From Trachythela sp. YZ-2020 (taxonomy: Eukaryota; Cnidaria; Anthozoa; Malacalcyonacea; Clavulariidae): a stretch of 64,000 nt of DNA. Below are positions 37,979 through 48,406 of the stretch, piece after piece (the stretch's first letter is position 1; each line of letters starts with the position of its first letter). The position numbers and the translations under genes were made by a program. The notes below the pieces were generated by a model, which worked only from the letters and a program-made list of their open reading frames with translations, was not told the origin of the DNA and made no database searches. The stretch spans positions 3,348,001-3,412,000 of the forward strand of contig JADLSH010000382.1 of assembly GCA_016169945.1 (NCBI GenBank), given 5' to 3'.

Positions 37979-38776
37979 GTAAGAAACGGTCTTTGTGTAT
38001 ATCGAGTATATAGGCTTCGCGAAAACATTTTTTATCTGGACCTCCGAACACGTGTATAACACGTGTTTATTATTCCTTGTTGTTGTTATTGTCACATGTT
38101 CATATCGTTACATTTTTCCTTGTGTCCAGAACAAAAAATTGAGGCCCTCGTTTATATACATATATAAGGTTGTAGGTTTAGGTCTACGAAACGCAAAGAG
38201 TGCTCGACAACAAATTGTTAGAGCAAATTATAGATTTTCGCTTACCTCAAAACTTATCTGCAACAGGCTGTTTCTTCTCTCTCTCTCTCACAATTCCTTT
38301 CTGCTCATGTCGTGCGCGTGGTTTGTTTACATGTTTTATACTGATGTTTGCATGTTGTGCGCACACACCAACTTTATTACTTTAGCTATACTAAAACGAA
38401 ATTATGTATATTTTATAAACTTTATGATTCTTATCTTATAAGCACGATAACTTCTTGAAATTGTATCGTAAGCGAATGTAAAGCATTCGGTTTTTGCTCT
38501 TAAAGCACATTGAAATTTCCTTCGCTCAATCCCCGAAATTGCTTTAAATCTATAAACAAATTTTATCCATACTATATTGTAGGAGAGTTTTGCTTTACCA
38601 GTTTAATTCACCTTTCGTGATGTATTCTGAATGCGTAATGAGCTAATGTGTGGTCCCATAGATCAGAATTTTCATTTATTTTGTAAACAAAACACGCCGG
38701 CGTGAGCAGAACGGACTTGACAGCCATTTTAACTGTCCTTTTACATCATTTGAATATTCTCCCTTATAACATGCAG
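37979..38776. other. MULE intron 8
   Basis: GTAAGA donor and ATGCAG acceptor. It contains sequence related to the 24.5-24.7 kb repeat (about 38600-38730) and a CT-rich run near 38275. No coding signal in the interior. Confidence 0.5.
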
Positions 38777-40281
38777 GCAACGGAAATGAAGGAGTCGATG
38801 CTCAAGGCTGTTAGAATAGAGGCCGGATTGGGAGACCCACCAACCGAGTATACGAATAACGATCCTGAGTCAGCCAACTTTATGATAAAGCATGGCCTTC
38901 ACTTCAATGCCAGTAAACCCCACGAATTCGTTGACAAGATTAAGAACATCATCGAAACACAGCAACGAAATGAGGGGCGTGCAGTATTCGGACGAGGTCC
39001 ATACCGAGTGCGAAAGGAGTTTGAATACCTTACAGTGAATGACGTAGAAAGAAGCCGTCTAAATCATGCGCAGCTAACGAAAAAAATGCTCGACTTCAAG
39101 AAAGCGGGAATGAATGCAATGAAAGACGTTATAGCTTCCACTCAACCAGAGCTCGGAGAAGAACAAACAGCTGTGCGTCTGATTATCACCGCCGAAGAAA
39201 GTGGAATAAAGTCAATTCCGACACCGATACTCGAGTCGATGTTTGAAAGAGCTGCCAACCTTATCGGAGTCCCTGGAAATGTCATTCCAAAACCGGGAGC
39301 AAGTGATGGCTCGTATATCGTTGCTGGAATTTCCAACAAGGCGCATAATGTCGAGCCGGGAAAAGGCGGCTCTTTGTCCTGCGATCGCTCGTGTGTAAAT
39401 TTCTCCACCAAAATCTGTGAACACGTTCTGGCCGTGGCCCACGTCAAAGGCAAGCTCAAGGAATTCTTAGAGTGGTTTAAGCGAAAAAAGAAGCGAACAC
39501 AGATGATGGACATGGTCGAACAAGGAGGCCCGAAGACCGCCGGAAAGAAGCCATCTGGACGAAAGCGCACGAATGTCAAACGAAAGCCAATTGAAGCGTA
39601 TGTTGACTTTTTTCCAACGAGGAAAACCATACAGGGAATTGGGAACCATCAACCATTCCTCCAGCACCAACAATTCCGACTTGCTCATCTCAAATCCAAC
39701 AGCCACGTTTTTTCGCTTCGATCCCGTCTCCCGTTACAAGTTGCAGTGTACCACAATGGCCAAGTTTTTGGTACGAAACATCTGCAAGCTCGTATCCCTC
39801 CATGGCAAATTTCGGTAGTGGTAGCACGCAAATACCGGCGGCAAATCCATATGATCCTACCGCATTTCGATTTTCTTTACCTGTCGGCTCTCCTCCCAAT
39901 GTTCAAACTATTAGCAGCGGGATAAGTCAAGCGAGCTGCTTGCCAACGAGCGGCATCTTCCAGTTGAAGTGGGTGCACGGAACCACGGTGGCAAGATGTT
40001 ACGGGTGTGGAGGATACATCCCAAATCCACCACGGCAGCGTCCGGATGACCTTGTTGTCGTGTGTCGGGACGTACGTGAGTACAGAGACAGACTAACGGG
40101 ACAACTACAAAGAAACAGCACTCCTCAAAACGTGCATTTTCACCTCCGACGAGAATGTATTTCAATGAGATATCCCACGTTCCATATTGGTCTTCTGGTA
40201 GTAAGTCCAGAATTTCAGGCATTGCTGCATCAAGAACACATCAATCGTTTATCCGAAAACTTTGGCTGGAACAACGTCTAG
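38777..40281 (+). pseudogene. MULE transposase, C-terminal part with SWIM zinc finger
   Basis: The frame opens ATEMKESMLKAVRIEAG. The third acidic residue is the Glu in NDPESANFMI (38867). A helical region is followed by a SWIM finger, CDRSCVNFSTKICEH (C-x3-C-x8-C-x-H, about 39382-39426), then a basic stretch (GKKPSGRKRTNVKRK). The frame is lost between about 39640 and 39900. It recovers as a Cys/His terminal module (RCYGCGGYIP ... HFHLRRECI ... SPEFQALLHQEH) that ends at TAG 40279. SWIM fingers are usual at the C-terminus of MULE transposases and help bind DNA. Confidence 0.85.
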
Positions 40282-41102
40282 ATTCTTTATGTCATATTAT
40301 CATTGGCAACTAATTTAAAGGGTTTTATATAGTTTTGTTCTGTTTTAGGTTAAGAACCGCAAAAGTTCGAATGTATAAGCCGGCTAACGCTCTCACTGCG
40401 TAAAGTTCTCCTGAATATATATAAGCCCATCAGCTGTACACGGAAAAAATAATTAATTCTATTTCATATGTTAAATTATAAAATTCATGAATTTCAAATT
40501 ATACAAATGTGACCTATTTTCAATAGTTTTGCACCCAAGTCCCAACTATCTTGTACTGATAAAAAAGTAGTGCGGATAAAAGCCTGATATTCTCGAAAAT
40601 CACAATATCAAACGCACACATGCATGTTGAAGTCAGATTTTCATTTTTTGGATACACCATGTATTATATCGAAGCCAACAAAATATAGGCCAAATATACT
40701 GTAAGCCCCCTGCATGGCTGTAGCTTGTAGTTGCCTAAGCCCATAAAAATTGTTGCGAACGAATGTGAAAGTAAAACAAAAGCTTATATATTCGATGGTT
40801 TACATTATATTCAATATGTTGCATATTGTATGAGACATGCCCACGGACATGGGGAGGCCGCTATATCATAGCGGTTAAAAACGTTTGTCACTTCGTTATC
40901 TGTTATTAGTGTTAATCAATTTGAAGACACATGTGCATGAATTTTATGAATCAGACAATCACTAGTTTATAAAGATTATGTATATATATACGTTTAAATA
41001 TTTAATGTTATATTATTTTATGATAGTTTATACAGTAGTTTATAGACTATATATAGTTATATAAAGTTTAACAGTTGATCTAAATAATTATTCATGCATT
41101 TA
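40282..41102. other. MULE 3' untranslated and spacer region
   Basis: AT-rich sequence with no gene. It should contain the polyadenylation site; several A/T-rich candidates exist but none is clearly best. Confidence 0.35.
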
Positions 41103-41700
41103 TAACCTCAAGATTGGATTATTGTAACTCCCTGTTGTATGGTGTACCCAAATATTTGCTTCAGAAGCTTCAGAGAGTCCAAAATACTGCAGCTCGTTTA
41201 CTAACTGATACTAAGAAATCGGCACATATCACCCCAGTTCTTATCGAATTGCATTGGTTACCTGTCCAATACCGTATTCAATTCAAGATTATACTTCTTG
41301 TCTACAAAGCTGTTAATGATCTTGCTCCATCGTATCTGAAGGAACTTATGCTGTGTCGTACTTCGCAGCGTACTCTTCGATCAAATGGAAATGAATTGCT
41401 CCAGATTCCTTATTCTAGACTAAAGACATATGGAGACAGATCGTTCTGTGTTGCTGGACCAAGATTGTGGAATGATTTACCTGTTCATCTTCGGATGTGT
41501 GAATCATTAACCATTTTTAAGAAGTATCTTAAAACATATCTTTTTAACTTGTTTTTAAATAGTGTATGATGTATTCTATAGTTTTAACATTCTTAACACT
41601 AGTTTTAATATTGGATTTTGTATTACTGTAAAGCGCCTAGAACAGTCTTGGTTTGTGCGCTATATAAATGTTTATTATTATTATTATTATTATTATTATC
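41103..41700 (+). mobile_element. 5'-truncated CR1/L2-type LINE
   Basis: The ORF fragment at 41114-41569 is the C-terminal tail of a non-LTR reverse transcriptase protein: DYCNSLLYGVPKYLLQKLQR, QNTAARLL, HITPVLIELHWLPV, YRIQFKI, KTYGDRSFCVAGPRLWNDLP. The 3' end reads 'gcgctatataaatg' followed by (TTA)n, the usual L2-type tail. 5' truncation is the normal outcome of target-primed insertion. It sits inside the MULE and is therefore younger than it. Confidence 0.9.
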
Positions 41701-42188
41701 TATATAATCGACTATAATCTTTATTTACGGAATTACGGTTTTCCTGTTCTGATAAAGTCTTACGGAAGGTCAGCGCATGCCGCAGTAATTCTGTAGTCTT
41801 GACAAGATGTAACAAGAAAAATCTTCAACTGTAGAGTGTAGTTATATATACTTGATATTTCGGCTTTTCTATAGGATTGTCACTACTATGATGCCAAAAC
41901 TTGCGTGAATATCTGTACAATATTGTACAACAAAACAGGTAGAACTAAGCGAATTTTCAGTGAAGCAATTATGCTTCGGCAATGATTCAGTAAGAAATAT
42001 GAGAAAACCAGACATATTATGCGATATACAGTGATTACTTAATAAATTGTATAATCTATATATTTGGTATATATATACAGGTATATAATATATATAGGGC
42101 AGCGCATGCCGCAGCGCATGCGGCTTTGACTTTGCGGTAAATTACACACCGTTGCCGTTGGCTTTGCCACAAAGACCGAAAAGCCGCT
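41701..42188. other. MULE right spacer
   Basis: No gene. It contains 'gcgcatgccgcagcgcatgc', a short GC-rich palindromic patch near 42103, just before the right array. Confidence 0.4.
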
Positions 42189-42592
42189 AATTCCTGGTTT
42201 TACAGATTCCGGCTTTTACAATTCCTGGTTTTACAGATTCCGGCTTTTACAATTCCGGGTTTTACAGATTCCGGCTTTTACAATTCCGGGTTTTACAGAT
42301 TCCGGCTTTTACAATTCCGGGTTTTACAGATTCCGGCTTTTACAATTCCGGGTTTTACAGATTCCGGCTTTTACAATTCCGGGTTTTACAGATTCCGGCT
42401 TTTACAATTCCGGGTTTTACAGATTCCGGCTTTTACAATTCCGGGTTTTACAGATTCCGGCTTTTACAGTTCCGGGTTTTACAGATTCCGGCTTTTACAG
42501 TTCCGGGTTTTACAGATTCCGGCTTTTACAATTCCCAGATTCCTTTCCTCGTTCCGTTCCTTGATTCCCCGTTCCTTGTTTTACAGATAGCC
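42189..42592 (-). repeat. MULE right terminal inverted repeat with 31-bp minisatellite
   Basis: About eleven 31-bp units in the orientation opposite to the left array, then the unique outer end finishing TTGTTTTACAGATAGCC. Array length differs from the left by about one unit, as expected if units are gained and lost. Confidence 0.95.
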
Positions 42593-42958
42593 ATAAAATG
42601 ATGATTTCTTTACTTGAACGATCGCTTGAAACGTGCTTGAGACAAGGTTTTTATGAAACAAATCATATTGAAACAGCTGGAAAAGACAGCAAATTTCTTC
42701 ATAAAGTTTGTATAATACATTTATTAACATATTATTTGATTATTATTGTTAAAACTAAACTGTTTTCTATAATATTTTACTTGATATTGTTTATTGGTTT
42801 CTGGGCATCTTTCCTATTTTGTTTGGATTTATACCCCTTTGTCTCCTTGAATATATAGCGTATAATAGATTAAATTTACATTTTCATATTGAGAGGAGCA
42901 AAAAGATATTGATATAATGTAGTGCTTAAGCACACAATATAGTGTTAAGCATACGTAC

Positions 42959-45310
42959 ATGGCTTCAACAGCCCCATCTCTGGCATCTGGTTCAAAACGT
43001 AAAGAGGAAAGTATAACTTCTCGCACAGCCACAATATCAAAAAAGGAAAAGGAAGAATATAGTTATTCCTTTAATGCTTGTCTATTTTGCCAAGGTGGCA
43101 AACCAGGCGAGTTGCGAATCTCTTCTGAGGATGGAAGAAGCAAGGCTGTCCAATCTGCAATTGAGAGGAAAAACCTTAATGACATAGCATCGCTTGTTAT
43201 AATTGACAGGGTTCTCAACGTTATTAGTCAAAATAGCAATTGTTCTGATATCAAATGGCACCACATTTGTTACAGCAACTTCACACATCAAGGGAAAATA
43301 GCTAGACTTAACAAAAAGGCGTTAAATTTAAGGGTACAAGGGCCAATAATTGTAGAACGTGTTACAAGAAGCAATAAACAAAATACTGTTGATTGGTCAC
43401 TATGCATGTTTTGTCAAAAGGAGGGGGGAGAGGGGGGGGGGGGTAAGGCTATTAGGAATGTTGCAACTATGGAATTATCAAGAAAGATAATTAATTTGTC
43501 AGAACTAGACTCCATAATGCATGTTAGGCTTACAACCATAAGTGATTTGGTTGCAGCTGAGGGTAAGTATCACCTGAGTTGTTGGGTGCAATTTCAAAGA
43601 AAGGTCAGTAAGATTCAGGACATTGCCAGGGGGGGTGAGAAACAAAAAGCAGAACGCTGCTTATTTCGTTTATGTGGTGATTTACTTAGTGGGCTTGAGT
43701 CTGGCCATGTATATGACATGGGAAATGTATGGGTATTTTATGAACGAATGTGTGAGAGAGATGGTACTAATATTCCACAAAGGCATGTCACTCGAAGAGC
43801 TTCATTTTTATGATGATATTAAGAAAATTTTAGGGAGTAAAGCTGCCTTTGTTCGACCAATCGACCCAACAGGTCACCTTTTGCTTTACCCAAGCCATAG
43901 CTCTAACATTGTAATAGCTGAACATCTCGCTAACATTGTTGATGACCATAATGTGATTGATGAAGCAGATGTGGTAGTTGCCCCTTTACAAAATAGCCAA
44001 CTACTAAACTTGGTCCACTCTGCATTACATATTAGAAATGATTTAGAACAAATGCCAGGCCATAACAGTGGGTGGGGTGGGATTAATGAAGAGCATGTAA
44101 ATAGAATAATCCCTGATATCTTGTTCCTTTTCCTTGATATTTTGCTGGGGGGGGGGATAGATGTTTTTGAACAATTGCCAGATAAAGCTAAGATGCATAA
44201 ATCAACCAGCAGTATTGCACAAGATATAATTTATGCAGTTTCTAAAGGGAGTAAGTTAACCCCTAAACATATTGGCCTTCACCAGGCAACACGGTCTGAA
44301 AAACTTGTTGAGCTATTTCATGCTGCTGGGCATACAATCGGTATAGACACAATTAGAAGATTTGATACAAGCATTGCTACAGATATATTGAATCGTTATG
44401 AGGAAAATGATAAAGTATATATACCCTATGAGATTGCACCACACACCCCAGGAAGGGTTATTCTTGCCTCATGTGATAATATAGATGTTTTAGAAGAAAC
44501 CATTGATGGGAAAAATACTTTTCACTGTACCCAAATGATGCTTTGGCAAAGAGGGCCAGCTAGGGAAAGACCTGTGACCGGAGGGGCAATAGGTAGGGCA
44601 AGAACAGTGACTCGTGGCTGCTTGGAACAATTTCACAAACTAGACCGTGCATATATGCCTGTGGGAGGGAGGCCAAATCCTGTGTTTGATGAGTATACTG
44701 ATTTCGATTGTGATGAATGGTTTGCAACAAATGAAGAAAAGAAGGAATCAGGTTTGAAGAATCTTGCATGGATACTTACAAGGATGTTAGCTGATGATAA
44801 AATTATCCCTGGTTGGGCAGCATATAATGAAGACACATGTGTAATTGATCCTCCCTTGACCACACCTGGCATGTTAGCAATTCTCCAAGCACCTGCAGAT
44901 GAGAACAATACTGTAACAACTGTTATTAACCATTTTATGGCTATAAGTGAAAAGCTCGGTCGACCATTTACAATTATTGCGGCAGATCAACCACTGTATA
45001 GCAGGGGTAAGGAATTAATATGGGCAAATTATGAAAAATATAAAAATGTTGTCCTAATTGGGTCATTTGCACATATTATTCAATAGTATTCAATTTTCTA
45101 AAGGCTATTGGACAGCATATGGAGAATGCTGGCCTTGTAGATGTCTGGGTAGTATCTGGGCTATTTGCATGCAATAATACAGGGTAAGTCATACTATAGA
45201 GCAGTCAGGGGTCACACTTTAGCCTATGAAGCATTAAACCGTATTTACTGGAATTATTTTATGAAGTGGGTGGGCACACAAGATATGGTGGCCTTGTTTT
45301 GATACTAAAC
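42959..45310 (+). pseudogene. Uncharacterised CxxC/HxxC transposase-like protein, frameshifted
   Basis: An intronless frame from ATG 42959 carries two repeated zinc-binding modules: C41-x2-C44 with H101-x2-C104, and C149-x2-C152 with H205-x2-C208. It breaks near 43775, resumes in another frame (HKGMSLEELHFYDD...) to TAG 45086, then continues shifted through FLKAIGQHMENAGLVDVWVV and YYRAVRGHTLAYEALNRI. Later motifs are CDNIDVLEETIDG (44470s), AADQPLYSRG (about 44980), LIGSFAHII and the R..R.H...EAL block. From memory, proteins with this order (CxxC heads, D-x2-D, DQPL, G-F-H, RA.R.H...EAL) are abundant and unnamed in cnidarian gene sets. I infer a DDE/RNase H-like transposase belonging to the outer element. 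A poly-G run at 43431-43443 lies in the frame. Confidence 0.7.
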
Positions 45311-45930
45311 CAGAAACAGCAATCGGCTTGAAAGTTGAAATCGTATTGAAACATTTCGTTAAAAAATCAAATTATGTGATTTAAGATGCCGTGCCACCAA
45401 TTCGAAACAAATACCTACATATAAATTCATGCTGTTTCCCTTAAGAACTGTTGTAACACTTTTTATTGCGTTATAAATCATATAGTCTCATTTTCGCACG
45501 ATGCAAACTATAATCGAGTGGAAAAATAGCTTCCTTGTATCAGCAAATCAGGGAAACCACAATCATCACATATTTCTTTAGACATGTAATTACTTTTTAA
45601 ACGTATTAAAAACTCAAAATATTTCTGTATTACCTCTTTCTGGGGTTGTTCTTCTATCTGTTCGCCAGAAGTTTCTTCCCTGCGCGCCATATTTGCTTTT
45701 GTTTAGAATTGTGAGCGATGATAAATACATTACGCAATATTTTGTATCCTCTGATTGGTTAGTACTCGCTACGAGCAAACCATATTTGGCATAATATATA
45801 TACTACATTAAATACCATACTTTAACAAAGCGGCACTTCAAAGTCGAAGAAACACCACAAAAAACCTTGATTTTTTCAATTTCTATCCAAAATTACGCGT
45901 GGCAACCGGGCAAATCTTCTTAACAACATC
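45311..45930. other. 3' part of the outer element
   Basis: No supported gene. A 60-codon minus ORF (45508-45690) with CDDCGFPDLL is of unknown meaning. Confidence 0.35.
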
Positions 45931-46013
45931 AATCCGAAGCTGCCTGGCTAGGTTGCCTGCTTGTAACAAAAAATGCCATCGACAGTCAATTTTTTTGCAC
46001 TTGGCTGGTCGTC

Positions 46014-46330
46014 TATCTTAGGTATATGGTCATGGGCCATTCTAAGGACATGCCCAAGCCATTCGATCCGGCGGCGTTTGATTTCCAGCACGACACTCTG
46101 GCTGGCTCTTTGTCTTCTTGTACAGTTCTTCATTTGAGATCTTGTTAGGCCAGAAGATGCGACATATTCTCCTGATGCACCCATTGTGGAAGGCGTTGAT
46201 CTTATACATATCACCTTTCACTAATCGCCAGCTAGCATTCGGCTCCATACAGTAGAACTGATTGGTTGTATAATCTAACCTTTGTCCTAAGCTAGGCTGT
46301 ATCGCGTTGATTACTTTGATCACAGCAGAT
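46014..46330 (-). pseudogene. Non-LTR retrotransposon ORF2 fragment (upstream half)
   Basis: Two overlapping minus frames read YCMEPNASWRL, HNGCIRRICRIFWPNKISNE and RRRIEWLGHVLRMAHDHIPK. These are the thumb/connection motifs just before the WTP.GKRKR tail of LINE proteins. A small frameshift separates IFWPNKISN from RRRIEWLGH. The continuation TTAITWTP... is at 28596 on the same strand. Confidence 0.82.
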
Positions 46331-46560
46331 GAATTAATGGGGGGGGGGGTTGGTCTGGATATCTCATACCCCTAAATTAATTTTAAAATATCTCGTATTC
46401 CTTTTATAACGAAAGATATGACGTCATTTCCTGTTGGACAGGCGTTCCAGTATCCCATATCCCTAAATCTTACCCTTCAGTACTCGATATCCCGATGACT
46501 TTTCCATAGCATATCCTATATCCCAATACCCCTTATCTGTAGGGCCTCGTCAGTAGCGAT
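46331..46560. other. Low-complexity spacer
   Basis: Contains poly-G (46340-46349) and several 'atatccc' repeats. No gene. Confidence 0.4.
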
Positions 46561-46579
46561 AACTTTGATTTGTTGAAAA

Positions 46580-46890
46580 CCTATATCCGTTTAATTTATT
46601 CAGGACAAGATTACGAACATGTATTGAAAGAACATAAGTTGACAACATTAAAAGAACGAAGAAAAGATCACTGCTTAAAGTTAATATCTGACATGGCTGA
46701 TGAAGATCACAAGCTTAATAATTTGCTCCCTCCAAAACGATCTGAGGTAACGGAAAGGAACACTCGAGCGAATAAAAACTGTTTTTATAACTTTTTTAGT
46801 AAAACTAATAGATTTAGAAATAGTCCACTTTACATGCTATTAACATTTTTAATGCTACAAAGAACGATTAGGATAGAAAATAATGTATAA
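46580..46890 (+). pseudogene. Non-LTR retrotransposon C-terminal fragment
   Basis: The frame LIYSGQDYEHVLKEHKLTTL, KERRKDHCLKLISDM, HKLNNLLPPKR, KTNRFRNSPLYM matches the C-terminal tail of CR1-group reverse transcriptase proteins (leading '..ER....C......HKL..LLP......N.NRF..S'). The 52-kb LINE has the same tail in decayed form, so the two are relatives. It ends near a small (AAT)n run at 46963. Confidence 0.78.
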
Positions 46891-46899
46891 TTAAGTTAT

Positions 46900-47780
46900 G
46901 ATACAGCTGTAAACTACATAGTAATTTAACTTATGTTATTGTATGTAGCTATAAATCCAGTAATAATAATAATAATAATAGGTAGTGTCCTAAGAAATGC
47001 ATGCAAAATAGGTTGTGATTGAAACGACAAGTTATGAAGTGCTGTGTTAATACAATACGTGTGTTATGGGTTCAGCAGTTTGTGTGGTAGAGTTTCCCCA
47101 TGAAACGTTATCAAGATTATACAATCATGTTTGTAAACACTGCAAACACCAAGCTAAGAAGATGTTGGAGGCATGACTGATAATTACATGCCGCAGTGCC
47201 AGATGGGAACTCCATTTCCGTCGAATTGCCGTAGTAGTTACACCTATACATATGCTGCTCCTTTTTCTTAAGGAAGATATTCTTCATTATATCCGGTAGA
47301 TTGTCTACAGCCTTGTCAAAGCTATAGAAAATATTGAAGTATTAATCGTCGAGCCAACGACGAGTCAGCGATGTTCCGGGAGATAGCCCGGAGTGAGGGA
47401 AATAATTCCGCTAGGCTATTTACACCCGGAGAAAAAGGAAAGCTAGCGGAATGAAAAGTCCATCAATTAACGCGGACACTTTAAATTTCGTAAAGAAAGC
47501 TTAAAAGAGTCTTAAAAAACTACCAATATTCCTTGGGATTGCGTTTGGAATGATAACAAGATCAGAGTAATAAAAATATTTGTAGCTGCCAGAAGCTTAT
47601 TGGATGCGTAACAACATAACTACATTAAGTATTTTGATAACTAGTAATTTTATAGTTAAAGGTATTATTCTTTTTAATTTAGAACTAGATAGTTAATCAG
47701 CGCTTCGATTCGAATCTAGTATGCATCTAGCCGTCTCCAAGTCTCACTTTGGGAGAAATTATCACCTTTAATATTGCCTC
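46900..47780. other. Intergenic, no gene
   Basis: (AAT)n at 46962-46980. No ORF or repeat structure beyond this. Confidence 0.45.
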
Positions 47781-47782
47781 TA

Positions 47783-48406
47783 CAGATTGTGCTCGGCAAC
47801 TTTTGAGCAACTTTTGAAGAGTTGAGCAACTTTTCTGGTTTCGAGCAACCTGGAGCAACTTTTGCTTTTTTGAGCAACATTAAGCAACTTTTAGGCTTTT
47901 ACACATTCCACACTGCTAATTCCTCACAAATTATTAAATAAAATCTCGACCATAAACATATTTGATTGCAGTAATGACTTATTTTATATATATTCTCTAG
48001 ATCAACAAAATAATCGAAAAGAGCATGCAGGCTTTGTTTATGCGCCCGTGAGCGATGCGTGAGGTTTTCAGCGGTTATTCATAAATGATCTCGCGACTCG
48101 CGTGACTAAGCAAGTATTATTTTTCTTAAACCGCCATGTTGTTTGCTTTCTTTGTTTAACGATGTTTATGTAAATGACTCATGCTATGCATGGATGAAAC
48201 TGAAGAAAGCCGACGGGGTAGTTGGTCAAGTTCTGACAGTGAGCTCCGTTTTTAGTATGTTTTTTGTATGAATATCCATGAAATATACTAGCAATTAATA
48301 GCAACTTTTTCAAATTTAGGAGCAACTTTCCCAATTTCTGGCAACTTTTGAGCAACTTTTTAGCAGTTTTTGGAGCAACCTTTTTGAAATTTGCTAGCAC
48401 AATCTG
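47783..48406. repeat. Putative TIR element rich in 'gagcaactttt'
   Basis: The edges AGATTGTGCT and AGCACAATCT are 10-bp inverse repeats. Inside each edge the motif 'agcaacttttt' recurs about six times per side in the same orientation on the plus strand. Flanks share only GCCT, so a target duplication is not proven. The minus ORF across the right side is just the repeat translated (KK/LL-rich). Confidence 0.5.

Larger units (their letters stand above)
30031..40281 (+). pseudogene. Kinase / DxH-peptidase-like / MULE transposase fusion gene, nine exons, defective
   Basis: Inferred exons are 30031-31672, 32138-32228, 32673-32773, 34056-34156, 34255-34340, 34534-34634, 34731-34865, 36916-37978 and 38777-40281. 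Every intron begins GT and ends AG, and the phases (1, 2, 1, 0, 2, 1, 1, 0) are mutually compatible, so the kinase and transposase read as one polypeptide. The product would be a nuclear transposase with a kinase head. Lesions are a frameshift near 30420, another at about 31040-31140, another near 37050, an in-frame TGA at 37772-37774, and at least one shift between about 39640 and 39900. If the frameshift at 31.0-31.1 kb is instead the true end of the kinase, two adjacent genes are possible. Intron positions are predicted from sequence only. Confidence 0.75.
28958..42592 (+). mobile_element. 13.6-kb Mutator-like element carrying a protein kinase
   Basis: The element begins GGCTATCTGTAAAACAAGG and ends with the exact inverse. 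The flanks are the identical 10-bp duplication ATAAAATGAT (28948-28957 and 42593-42602), inside the 8-11 bp range known for MULEs. It contains inverted minisatellite termini, a nine-exon gene (30031-40281) joining kinase, peptidase-like, linker, MULE transposase and SWIM regions, and later insertions: a MITE copy at 32319-32580, a TA-flanked MITE at 35555-35744 and a truncated LINE at 41103-41700. The perfect duplication and well-matched TIRs suggest moderately recent movement, while the coding lesions show the copy is now defective. Confidence 0.92.
28597..46013 (+). mobile_element. Outer TIR element (3.8 kb plus inserted 13.6-kb MULE)
   Basis: The block starts GACGACCAGCCAAGCGCGCA and ends with the inverse of GACGACCAGCCAAGTGCA. 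About 60 bp further in, both ends share a second block (left 'tcgatggtattttgtgttac', right inverse 'tcgatggcattttttgttac') followed by 'ggcaacc', giving imperfect TIRs of ~75 bp. Both borders fall at the same codon of one LINE ORF, with TAAGA shared at the two junctions as a likely 5-bp duplication. Without the MULE the element is ~3.8 kb and holds one gene (42959-45310), the natural candidate for its transposase. The pairing of the two ends across 17 kb is inferred from TIR similarity plus LINE continuity. Confidence 0.72.

Noticed and set aside
48179..48400. 73-codon Lys/Leu-rich minus ORF
   Set aside because: Translation of the 'gcaactttttt' repeats of the putative TIR element.
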